Assembly (NCBI GenBank): GCA_000320605.2
Contig: KB445808.1
Location: 124,001 to 188,000, forward strand
Origin: Gelatoporia subvermispora B
Taxonomy: Eukaryota; Basidiomycota; Agaricomycetes; Polyporales; Gelatoporiaceae
Length of the DNA: 64,000 nucleotides
Direction: 5' to 3'
The notes beneath the pieces are model-generated. The model was not told the origin of the DNA and ran no database searches. It saw only the letters and a program-made list of their open reading frames with translations. The position numbers and the translations under genes are program-made. Positions within the stretch are counted from its first letter, which is position 1, and the number at the start of each line of letters is the position of its first letter. Shown in pieces: positions 1 to 10,554 of this stretch.

Positions 1-2047
1 GGGAGGGATAGATGGCATCTAGGGGTAGTGCAGATGTATGTCCACGACTGCTTCACCTCAACAAGCGGTTCCACATATAAGAAATAATCCACCACGCACC
101 TTCGTTGCAGAATGGTTACCAGACCGCTGAGCACAGAGCTCGACCAATTCCACCGCTCTATAAATTTCCGCGTCCAGGACAGAACATCGCATTTATCCGC
201 CCATTCTGAGGCATCGCGTCCCGACAAGCACTCCAAGCAAGATCCGATCACCCACGCCGCGTTAGCGTATGAAGCCTCGTAGTTCTCGTGTGGTTCCGGA
301 ATGTCGAGTGTCGCGTCAACGATCTTGATGATCAGCGGACAGATAGAGGGGAGTAAGCTCGACAACGCAAGCACATCATGCAGCACGAGAACCTATCAAG
401 CGCGTCAGATAGCCTATCCTCACCTCTCCAACGAAAACTCACATTGTCCTCGTTCAGCTCCCACCCGCCCAGCCTCGCCTCGACCCAGCTCTGCAGCCGC
501 TGCTTGAATACCACATCCACCTCCCCCAGCTTTTTCTCCCTCTGCACCGCGACCAACAACTGCAGCGTCCCGCGCGTCTCGGCCTCCAACATCTGCGGCG
601 CGCGCTTCATGACCAGCGGCTGCGCAAGTAGCTTCCAGCCGCCCCATCCCGCGTCAGCGAGTGCACCTGCAAGTTCCAGGCCAAGCCGCGGGCGAGTCCA
701 TGCGTGCTCGAGCACCTTGCGCCCGGGGCCCATCCACAACGCCATGTCCCCTGCTGTTAGCGTGCTTATAGCGATCTTGAGCAGGGCGTCGTGGAGCTCG
801 TCGGCGAGCGGGAGGGAGGGGTACGGCACGAGCAGCGCAGACAGGTGGAACGCGGAGAGGCGCGAGCCGGTGCGAACAGAGCAGGCGATGAAGGCTACTT
901 CAAGGGTCCGCCTGAGCCGTTCGGTAGCAGCGGGGAACTGAGTCTCTTGTGTGTAGGAAGCGACGAGGACGTCGGCGAGGGGCGCGAACTGTTCGGCGGC
1001 CTTACAGTGGTGAATGAGCGCTGTCAGCATCCGCCGGATGAGCGTGTGCGACGCTGTGGGATCAGCGCAGGAGAGGTGGTACTCGAGGAGAGGTTTGAAG
1101 ATGCTCGGGGTCGCAGTGTGTAAGGTTTGTGATACCGACTACAATGCACAACCTTTTAAAACTCTGACTTCTTTAAAAGTATAACCGTGCACTCACCTTG
1201 CACGCTGAGACGAATATCCACGCACACGCATCAGCGAGCGTGCCGTCCTCTGCGCCCTCAGCGACTATCTCTGCGCAGCGCGCCCTAAGCGCAGGCTTCA
1301 GACGGCGCAGCGCGGCGCCCCACACCTCCGCGGTCGCGCGCTGCACCTCCGGGTCACACTTCGGCAGCGTGTCGCGGAAGGCGCGCCATGCCTGCTCAAG
1401 CAGCTCCTGGTCGACCGCGGGCACAAGGACATATCTGAATAGCGTAGAAAATGTGGCAAGGAGGGCAGTTAGTGCTGGAGCGGAAAGCGAGCGAGGGAGG
1501 AGCTGCAGGAGGCGCCTGAGGATGTCGGGGTAGGCGGGCGCGAGCGTCGTGCGCAGGTCGTGAGCAAGTTTTTGAAAGAGACTTCAGAGCGGTCAGCATG
1601 TGCGATAGTAGATGAAAATGAGGGCACACACTCGAAGAGAGCCTTGTAAGCCTCGTCGTCCGCTGCGCTGATCGCGGTCAACCATATATCCGTAACCTCC
1701 CTCCAATGGTGCAGCAACAGCGGCATCGACGCCGAGAGCCGTTCAGCGGCATTAGCAAAGTTGATGAAGGCGGGTGATAGATTGAGTTCGCGCCAGTGCG
1801 CGAGGGCTTCGTGAAAGTGAGAATCATTGTCCTGTGGAAGACATTCAGCATGGACATAGATGATGGACGTGGGGAGTTGTGCATACGGCGATCTCCTGGT
1901 CAAAGTTCGTTTGGCTGAGAGCCGATGGGAGATGGACCTGCTTAAGGCTCTTCTTGTACGATTGGTGCTGATTGCGAAGTTAGCGAGGCCTACGACGTTA
2001 TTAGAAGAAAATACCTTGAATCGTTTCGCGGGTCGTTCTCCCTCCAT
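1..2047 (-). CDS. UTP20: Utp20, N-terminal part (U3 snoRNP / small-subunit processome HEAT-repeat protein), runs off the window start
   Basis: Utp20 is a very large helical-repeat protein of the nucleolar SSU processome, needed for 18S rRNA maturation. The reading frame reconstructs as exons 2047-2015, 1967-1887, 1831-1632, 1581-1197, 1138-443 and 392-100, continuing from about 18 beyond base 1. Every junction is GT..AG and phases agree. The N-terminus starts MEGERPAKRFK and continues into DNDSHFHEALAHWRELNLSP, LFQKLAHDLRTTLAP and LPKCDPEVQRATAEVWGAAL, which I recognise as fungal Utp20. About 565 codons are visible; the family is usually about 2,500 aa, so most of the gene lies outside. The start is the first ATG, with exon 1 only 11 codons long. 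Introns are 47-76 nt. It is the only clear housekeeping gene here and marks the edge of the accessory region. The family call is from memory of family sequences, not a search. Confidence 0.88.
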
Positions 2048-4405
2048 CTCGACCCTTTCCCTCGCAGTAGTTTTCGAATCAGACGCGACGCAGCGAGCGT
2101 ACTAGAGACTGAAGAAGAGAGTATGGGAGAGCTTGCCGGACATACACCCGGAAGTCCTGCTGAAAATCTTAGACTCCGCCTTAGTGTTTCCTAAACCGTC
2201 CTTCTCCTCACGTGACTCATCTTGCTTAGATCAGATCGCGACTGTTTCTGATTGTGGTGTGGGTATACGCACCCTCAACCAAAAGGAAGCCTAGGGAAGT
2301 GTAAATATAGAAAACGCAAAGTAGAAATAGAGGATGAATGAATTGATCAAAAATTCATGCAATGTCGGGATGTATGCGGATGTCGCATAGTAGCCCGGAC
2401 TCCCGGAGCAGAGTTTCAAGGGTGTAGCTTTGAGATACGGCTCGTGCGTCGCTTTCGCGTACGAGGGGCCGTAGAATATGAGTTTAACTGTTAGCCAGTA
2501 TATTTTATCGTACAGCGGTGGGATATCTCAAGCTCAGAATGTTCTGCACATTTAACGAGCGCAGGGTGAGGACGTAACAATCGGAGGAAAAGAAGTTGTC
2601 TGTTCGAGGGCGGGACGGAGTCCTTCATATGTGAGACAGAGTCGTTCAAGCGTCCGAATTAGACCGAGTTCCAACATTGAGAAAGAAAGGTAATGACGAT
2701 AAAGACATCCATTAGAAGAGCGAGACAATCGACATGTCCTGGCAGTAGAAGAGATGCGTCAACTGCCATAAAGGGGAAGAGGTTTTCCGAATTTGGAGCG
2801 TAGGCCCGTCCAATCATGGTCTCGCACAGAGTGGAGTAGCACCAATGGAAAGGGACAATACTAGTACTGTTTTTCGTCCTTACATTGCCCCATAAACATC
2901 ACTGGCACTCAAAATTTAGAGGGCTGGTACTGAGTACTACACTAGACTGAGGGATTGCGTCACCTACACTCCCTACTCGGAAGGTCTTTTCCCCTTTATA
3001 GTAGTTCACGCACCCCTTCTACTGCCACGACATGTCGATCGCCTCTTTTCGTTTCATCTCTCTGTCGTCATCATCTCCTCTTCTCAATGTGAGACTCAGA
3101 TCAGGGCCAGATGCATGAACGACTCTGCCCCGTATATAAAGGGCGTCGTCCCGCCCTTGAGTGGACACCTTCTTTCCCCCGATTGTTACGCCCTGCGACA
3201 CTAGTATCTGGTTTTAGCGCGAGATTATCTCAACGTATTACGACATCCGCTCATGGGTACGTGACTATACCCGCCAACAGAGAAACAATAGACCATTTTG
3301 CCATTTTTTATCTTTATTTATGTGAACAGACAGTAGCGAATCATGCCTGTCCTCTGCTCCATTGCGGCATGATATTCTTGAAACAATCACCAGCCAGATT
3401 CTTCTCTATGCAGAGAAAAATTTCATCTACGACAAACAAAGCGGTCTTGCGTTTTTATTAACTATATCTCGGCGCATAATGCCCTTCACTTCGCGTGCAA
3501 GGATAGGCACTTCGCGTGCGAAGATTTTGGTCTTTGTCATTAGGCGAGCGATGACGCGGCTGCATAGATTGTTCCGTTCTAATTGACCAACTCCAGTCCC
3601 TTCCCCTACAGAAGACTGGGCGATTTTTTGCAATCAGGTTTCGCGAAACATTCAAGAAGGCGAATAAGTCGGGGACTACGGGAGCTAACGCTCGCATGCA
3701 CATTTCAAGCTCCGCAACAAACATGCCCTCCCAAATTCTATCTCCGAAATCCGCTCACAGCCAAGCATCCTGCTATCCGTTTCTCCAGCCGATCACCAGC
3801 GCGAATAGAGCAGTCGCGCGATGTGTTTCCGGGCTGTCTCATACGAGTACGTCGTCTCTCGGGATGTGCTTGTACTGCAGACTGTCGACTCCCGATTTCA
3901 GCGGGCCCCATTCCGAGAGCGTGCGTGTGCGGGGAGGAGATCTGCGGGATCTCGCCAGCGGCTGGTTTGATGAAATGCCCCCGAGGGCCCAGGCGCGCAC
4001 AACGGCCGTCCGGACGTCCTGGCGAGGTTCCTGGACTTGGTTGACTTGACACTGGGCGTGCGCGTGCGAGACTGGAAGCCGTGATATGCTGGTCCGTGGT
4101 CCGGGATAAATAGGCAGCGACGACGGAACACGGTCTAGTCCCCGCAAGTGGCTGAGCCCTCGCGTACCACTCACCCTCTTTCCGTCTCCCGACAAAACGA
4201 CCCTATACACAAGACGAACGCCTTCTGACCGCCGCCGTCCCTACACTCCTTTGCGCTCCCTTGCCTCTCCTTTCTCTCCAAACCGACCCCTGCTCTCTCC
4301 ACACACTGTCTAGCTGTCCAGCTGGTGAGACGTCCCCTCGCACGCTCTACCGCCCACGCTCAAGTGAACTTCAACAGACCCTCACTCCAATTGCACCTTC
4401 ACTAG
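2048..4405. other. Intergenic, no supported gene
   Basis: The stretch holds no convincing coding exon. Just upstream of UTP20, on the plus strand near 2126-2182, a short reading (LPDIHPEVLLKILDSAL) resembles the first helix of an F-box, but no exon structure follows it, so it is at best a relic. The diverged inverted repeat at 2571-3200 fills the centre. A TATA-like GATAAATAG near 4105-4113 followed by pyrimidine-rich DNA may be the promoter and leader of the membrane-protein gene at 4406. Confidence 0.5.
2571..3200. repeat. Diverged long inverted repeat (two arms of about 230 bp)
   Basis: The plus strand from about 2571 to 2800 matches the reverse complement of about 3200 to 2965 over most of its length. 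Shared words include CGTAACAATCGG, AGGGCGGGACG, CAGAGTCGTTCA, ATCGACATGTC and TATAAAGGGG/CATAAAGGGG. The spacer of about 165 bp (2801-2964) is not shared. The arms differ by many substitutions, so this is old. Arm 2 can be read as a 60-codon frame (3201-3019, minus) that is not kept in arm 1, so coding origin is doubtful. It could be a palindromic MITE remnant or an inverted duplication of a promoter-like segment. Confidence 0.7.
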
Positions 4406-5184
4406 ATGTCCTCGCCAAGCACCTCCAGTCTCCCGTCGCCTTCGTCCGAGCCCAGCTCCAGCTCTGACAACTCCAATGTCACCGCCATCGCCGCGGGTGT
4501 GACGACAGGCATCCTTGTCTCCGTCGCGCTGTTCGGCGCACTGTTCTGGCTCGTCCGGCGACGCCGACTCCTACGACTCGCCGCGCAAGGCGATCCAGCC
4601 GCACGACGCAAGACACACGTCGACCCACGGCACCCTGCGTTCATCGTCACGCCCTTTGGCTCGTCTACGGCCGACTCGCCACGCTATGGTGCGTTCCCCG
4701 TCCGTCCTGTGCTGCTTCCTTCCATCACATCTGCCTGTTCCCGGTCGGTCCATCTCCTGGATCTCCCGCCTCTTCATTCCATCATTCTATCATTCATCTC
4801 GCGCCGCTGTCCCTCCGTGCCGCCTTCTGTCCCATCCTATATCCCTATACGTCCCTTCCCCACCCCATTCAATTCCCACCTGCTGTCCAACCGATCCGCA
4901 CTAACATCACCACACCCGCAGTGCACCGACCCGGGGCAAATATGCGCGTTGCGCGGCGGCGTTCGGATGGGGGCTGGGAATTCGACGAGTTGACCAAGCC
5001 GCGCACGCTCGCATCATTTGACATGCCTCCCCCAAGCCCGAGCCCGTCATCCGCGCCGAGCTACTGCCACAAGGACAAGCTACTTCCAGGTGATCTGACC
5101 ACGCGCGGGTACATCGAGCACGACGTGTACGGCGTGCCGCCTCCTGCGTACGCGCCGAGCGACAGCGCACCATCCCCGCGGTAG
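4406..5184 (+). CDS. Small Ser-rich single-pass membrane protein with a PPxY motif
   Basis: Two exons (4406-4688, 4922-5184) joined in phase 1 through a 233-nt intron (GTGCGT..CCGCAG) give about 181 aa. Residues 1-25 are Ser/Pro rich (SSPSTSSLPSPSSEPSSSSD). A hydrophobic span follows at about 30-50 (VTAIAAGVTTGILVSVALF), then a basic stop-transfer segment RRRRLLR, so the C-terminus should be cytosolic. The tail is Pro-rich and contains VPPPAYAPSD. PPAY fits the PPxY consensus bound by WW domains, including those of Nedd4/Rsp5-type ubiquitin ligases. There is no clear cleavable signal peptide, so a type III (signal-anchor) topology is likely. Short Ser-rich membrane proteins of this layout are common in agaricomycetes; function is unknown. 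The start is the only ATG compatible with the exon-1 frame. Confidence 0.7.
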
Positions 5185-7182
5185 GTCTACGCTCCCTACG
5201 TCCACCGCGCCGGAAGACCTCCGCTTAGTTCTTGTCCCACTCACCCATGCATCCATGCACACCGCACCCTATTGCACGATATGATACGTGTTTATTGCCT
5301 GCTGCTCGCTTTCTTTCGGGCCTTGGCCCGCCCGTGCCCCACTACGCTCTCCTCGATGCTCGCTGCTTTCAGAATTTGGACTGACTACACGGCTCTCTGC
5401 ACATACCCATCGCACGCTTACATACCTATCTCCTTGTATTGCTTTGAATGGATGGCTGTATTCGAGGACATTCGTAGTGTCGTGCACTTCTAACTTGGTA
5501 TCATGGTAGCTCAGATAGATTGTTAGCGAGCGTCCCCGGGACGCCGGGCGCCTGTTGATCTCACGGGTCTGCACTTTGCTTACACGTCCTCGAACGCGAC
5601 GACATTGTACTTCCCGCTCCGCGACAATGTTCAGGTCCGCGATGAACGCTTCCAATACCGGCGCGATTCTACCCGGTCGATGTGGACGTCACTTTGACCC
5701 GGGGACGCAGCGGGCGCTCGATCCCGCCCAAATCTCCTTGTTCTTGTCCTCAATCTGCCGACGTCGTCCTGATTCTACTGTGACGCTTTCCCGAATCCCG
5801 GATAGATCGGCTACGATGCGATTGGTAGTAGGCATATATATGCTGTGCAATGTTGTCGCCAAGAAAACTTAGTACAAGCCCGAGTCAATTTGACAGTCAC
5901 ATCTGATTATACGGTGTCTGTTTAATCCTAGGATGTCCAGATACTATGGCTCAACTCTATCGGACCGCAGGTACCGCTTGCTAAGCTTGTGTTTCTCCAT
6001 GCTTCTCCGGAGGATGCACGTTGCATTCGGTGCAACAGCTAGGAACAAATAGGCACGCTTGCAGCTACTCTCCACGCTCTCCTGCCCGGGACCTTTCTTG
6101 CCACTTATTGAACCTCCCTCTCTGGTCTCTGCCCCTCAAAGACAACGCAGTCGCACGCCGAGGACTAGCTAAGCGATGTCATATTCCTCAAACCCTGTTA
6201 CTCGTCCCGTTGTCAAGTCCGCCTCGTGGCGCATCCCGTTCAGCCGCAACATCTTCTGTGACAACTGGGAAGCCTTGTAGCTGCGGCGCTAGGCTCATAT
6301 CTGTACGAGAAGCAATCTTGAGTACACGAGGCCTTGGGTTTTGGGGTGCCATATGGCGGGAGTTTGACAGTTGCGGCCCCGTGCCTGTTTGGGTAGCCCG
6401 GGCCATCCTGGCGCATTGATCTGGTGTAGCATCCCGGCTGAAAACACAAAATACGACACAGAAGAGCGCCGAAAGCCACTTTTTTGCTACGTACAGCTCT
6501 CTGTGCTACAGCGATACCTCTGTCAGATTCCGCGCAGCATACTCCGCGCTCTTCCAGCATTTACCGATGTAGTAGAGTATTGCGCACCGTCCCGCGGTCT
6601 TGAAGTTCTGCCCATAAGGGGCCATGTCCTCGGGGAGATACCCGCGATTACTTGGGACGGGGTCTCGTCTCCTCATAGAAGCTTAAGAGTACGTCCCTAC
6701 CTCATATCTTGTTTCGGTCAAGCGTTGTCGTCTGGCTAATTTGGCAATCGAGTTCGATATCTGTGGATCAGACGGGCTTGACTTCGCATATGCATTTGTG
6801 CAAACTTGTTTACATCCAAAGCTACGAAAAACGGATGAGTCTCATACTACATGCAATATCGTCACGCAAAACTACTCGGCTCACGTCAGATTCATACTCC
6901 ACACCTTGTTCGCCGCCGTCGAACTCAGTTCAAGACGGCCTGCCTAGCACGAGGCAGTGCGGATCGCGACTCCTCCCCTTCATTATGTAGCGCGCAGATA
7001 CAAGGTTTTTATCTGGATTAGCGAAGATGAATACCACGTTGGCGACGAGCCGCAGCACGGCCTGTCGCATCGTGCCCCTCAAAAGGTCGCGCGGTCGCAC
7101 CATGGTGGCCTCGTCTTACTCTCCCTCTTCCACCTCCGTAGGAGATTTCGAGTGTGCACTCCACAAGGATTAGTCGAGCAAT
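5185..7182. other. Gene-poor stretch, nothing identified
   Basis: Only short, mutually overlapping open frames occur on both strands, none with a recognisable motif or an exon-like junction series. The last 200 bases are the upstream region of the dynamin gene at 7183. An ATG near 7101 opens a 23-codon frame closed by TAG and is unlikely to be the dynamin start. Confidence 0.4.
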
Positions 7183-9948
7183 ATGGTCGCAGCCATCACC
7201 AATGGCACCAGCAACGGCGGGCTCGGTCTCAGTAGCGCTCAGTTCTCGGGCGCTCGACGCCGTCTATTGGACCTCATAAACCGTCTCGTCAACACAGGGT
7301 TCGTACCGCCATCAAGGAGCAAATCTTGTTGCTCACATGTCCGTCTAATGCTGCGCTATATAGAGTGTCACTGGACATCGACATCCCATTGATCGCTGTC
7401 ATCGGTCAGCAGAGTGCAGGGAAGTCCTCACTCATTGAGTCCATCTCCGGCATCCGCCTGCCACGTGCAAGCGGTACATGTACGCGGTAAGCACTACACT
7501 CCCCGCTTCTATGTGGAGCCGTCACTCATATCCAACCTACCAGATGCCCTACGGAGTGCAGACTCTCCTTCTCGCCCGATCGCTGGCAATGCACTGTACG
7601 GCTCCGCTTCGAGACCGATGCTGACGGGGGCACACTCGGGGAGGCGCGTAACATTATATTCGGCGATATCATCTACACAAAGGACGAGGTCGAGGAGCGC
7701 ATCAGACGCGCACAGCGAGCGATCCTGAACCCGGATACCCCCTGGCGTCACTTCTTGGAGGATGACGACACGGACGTCGCCAACCCGCAGCTCACTTTCT
7801 CCTTGAACTGCGTGTCACTGCAGATCAGCGGCCCGGATGTCGCGGACCTGTCATTTGTCGATCTTCCAGGTGTGTTGAGACACTTTGGTTATCGAAGATG
7901 GAGTTGATGTGATGGTCCTCAGGCCTTATTGCAAGTGTTAGTTCGACTGGTAAGACGAGTGATATCGAGCTCGTAAAGAACTTGGTGTCGTCGTACATCT
8001 CGAAGGAGAGCTGCATCATCCTGCTCACAGTCGCGTGCGAGAGTAGGTCAAGTATCGCAATGATGGAGAATCAATCTCATCTATGTGTTCACAGCCGACT
8101 TTGAGAACCAGGCCGCCCACCACCTCACCAAGCAGCACGACCCCGAAGGCAAACGGACCATCGGTACGTGCTAACACCGCATGCCTCGCAGCCAATATCC
8201 CGCTCATCTACGGCCATCCAGGCGTCCTAACAAAGCCAGACCGCATCCCGTCCGGCGATGAAGGGAACTGGCTGAAGTTTATCACGAACGACAAGGAGCC
8301 ACTCGCGAACGGCTAGTTCAGCGTGAAGCAGCCCGACTCCCAGGCGCTTGCCTCCGGAATCTCCTGGGCGGAGGCGCGCGCGGCGGAGCATGAGTACTTC
8401 ACCACGAGGCCGCCGTGGTCGAGCCTCGGCTTCGAGTTCCAGCAGCACCTCGGGACGGCCAAGCTGACCGAACGCCTGAGCACCATCCTGTCCTCGCTCA
8501 TCGCAAAGCGGTACGCACAATCGTTTGCTCTGCCTACTCTTCAAAACCACTTATGTTCTTGTCTGCATATTATATAGGCTCCCCGAGATCCGTGACGAGC
8601 TCCAAAGCCTCATGGTTACGACCGACAGCTTGCTGGGACAGCTCCCGACTGCGCCGTCCGACGACGCTTTCGGGGAGGTGTCGGAAACGCTCGCGGCCTT
8701 TACGCGCAAGTTCGGGCAGTTCCTCAAGGGCACGCCCGGCGTAGATGGCCTGCTGCAGAGTATCCGCCACGCACAGGCCCAGTTCAAGCGGGCTGTGCGC
8801 GCGACGGCGCCTGACTTCCGCGCGTGCGAGCGCAGCGAGATGGGGATGCTCCCTGGGAAAGCGACCATGCTCGACCTTTTCAAGGACGAGGAGAAGGGTA
8901 GCATACCTGTCAACGGAGAGCGTGCAATATACATTGAGGATGTTATGGAACGGGCAAGGAAGTGAGTGTGTTCTTGAGGCTCGCGTAGTTGTTGCTGAGT
9001 AGACTGCAACAGTGCCGTCACGCGTGAGCTACCGGGGCACTACCCGTTCGAAGTCACAGAATACTACATCTCGGATTTGGTATCCCAATGGCGGGTTCCG
9101 GCGTACAACCTCTTCGACACCGTTCTGGACATACTTCTCGCCAAGACAAAGACACTCATCGCGGAGCACTTCGTTCAATTCCCCCGTCTGCAGCAGCAAG
9201 TCTTGTGCGTTGCTCTTCCTTGCTCTTCCTTATCTCGTCCAAACGGGCGCTGATGCACCTTTTGCCAGAGTTATTGTGTGCGAGTATATCGAACATTGTT
9301 CCGAGGGCACCATGGAGCAAATCGATTGGCACCTCAGAGCCGAGAAGCGGCCGATGACTCTGAATGATCACTATTACATGGAGTACCGCAACAAGTGTCT
9401 TGCGCACTACAAATCCCAGCGCCCACACCATTCGAATATGGCATTGAACAACGTGCTCCGGTCGTACTCCACTACTAACAACACGAGCCCCTCGACGGAG
9501 CACCAAGCCGTGAGCAAGATCATGTCCGCGTTCAGCGAGCTGAACATCTACGGTATCGACCCCGTCGACCTTGCGCGGGTGTTGCCTTCCGATCCATACG
9601 AAGCTGCGATCGAGATCATGGCCAGCGTCCGCGCGTACTTCCAGGGTACAGTCCCTACATCTCACCGTAACCAGGTTCAGTGCTGACGAGCGCGCAGTCG
9701 CGTACAAGCGCTTCATCGACAACATCCCGATCGCCATCGATCAGGACCTCGTGCTCGGCCTGGACAGGAGCCACCAGCTTGAGCGCAAGCTCAGGAAGGG
9801 CCTCGGGCTGAACGGTCCAGATGCGTATCAAATCTGCGAGGAGTTCCTCAGGGAGCCTGAGGATGTGTCGCTACGCCGGGACGAGCTGCGCAAGAAGAAG
9901 GAACGCCTTGCAAAGGCGAGACGCGAATTGATGGAGTTGCATTTGTAG
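7183..9948 (+). pseudogene. Mx-like dynamin-family GTPase, copy 1, with a single in-frame stop
   Basis: Ten exons: 7183-7298, 7364-7486, 7544-7869, 7923-8042, 8095-8163, 8222-8510, 8578-8961, 9013-9204, 9269-9645, 9698-9948. All nine intron positions and phases match the intact paralogue at 20012, and exons 2-6 are equal in length (123, 326, 120, 69, 289). The GTPase domain shows G1 [10 protein letters not shown]3 DLPG and G4 TKPD. A stalk (middle) domain and a C-terminal GTPase-effector helix follow, for 748 aa if read through. Codon 283 (8314-8316) is TAG where the paralogue has TGG, in [11 protein letters not shown]. The frame is otherwise open and conserved. Dynamin/Mx proteins self-assemble on membranes or nucleoprotein targets through the stalk. 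Termination here would leave a bare GTPase domain. Alternatives are a sequencing error or stop readthrough; a hidden intron is unlikely because the paralogue has none there. Confidence 0.85.
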
Positions 9949-10554
9949 ATCTCGCCTGGTCCTGGCATGTCTATGCCGATCATTATGGAGTATAGAGGAT
10001 TTTGATTTGACGTTTAGTGCTGCTGATTTCCCATTTCTGAGCTCTGACGGACTGCCAGGCTCAGGTCTTGGGGGCCTGAATAAGCTCCTCGACCTCCACT
10101 GACCCGCTTTTCGCATGTCCCAGCCATGTCTTGTACACCTCATGATCTAGCCTATATTGATCCAGAAGTGATCTTGACCCTATTGAAGAATGTGAGGGAT
10201 TCTCTGAGTCGTTGGGATCACCTGTCGATACAGCGGATGTCGCGGAAGGCATCGGTCAGGTGTGTGATTATCCCGGAATACTTCCAGCAAACCAAGCGTG
10301 AACTAGAACTGAGCAACACTCCCTCTCACAAACCTCGTAGATGCGACCTCTTCCGCAGGGTGTCCATCAAAAGGTGTCCATCATAGCAGCTGCATCAAAT
10401 AGGACAGAAAGTACCAGCGTCCAGTATGAGGAGGCACGAACCCTTGCCAGTAATCCCCACTCAAAGCCTGAGCCACAGGCTTCGCATATGCACCATCTAC
10501 GGAAACGTATACGGAACAAAAGCATCAAAGACATCCATCACACTAACCACTGTA
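9949..10554. other. Intergenic between convergent dynamin-1 and HET genes
   Basis: About 600 bases separate the 3' ends of two convergent genes. On the minus strand 10252-10061 carries a compact frame (LLDQYRLDHEVYKTWLGH near its middle) of exon-like composition. It is not joined to the HET gene in the model given here and may be a leftover terminal exon. Nothing else is supported. Confidence 0.4.

Noticed and set aside
2126..2182. F-box-like peptide on the plus strand as a gene
   Set aside because: Only about 17 residues are suggestive and no exon follows.
7101..7172. An ATG upstream of dynamin copy 1 as an earlier start
   Set aside because: It reaches TAG after 23 codons; bypassing the stop needs a 35-nt intron, shorter than any other here.
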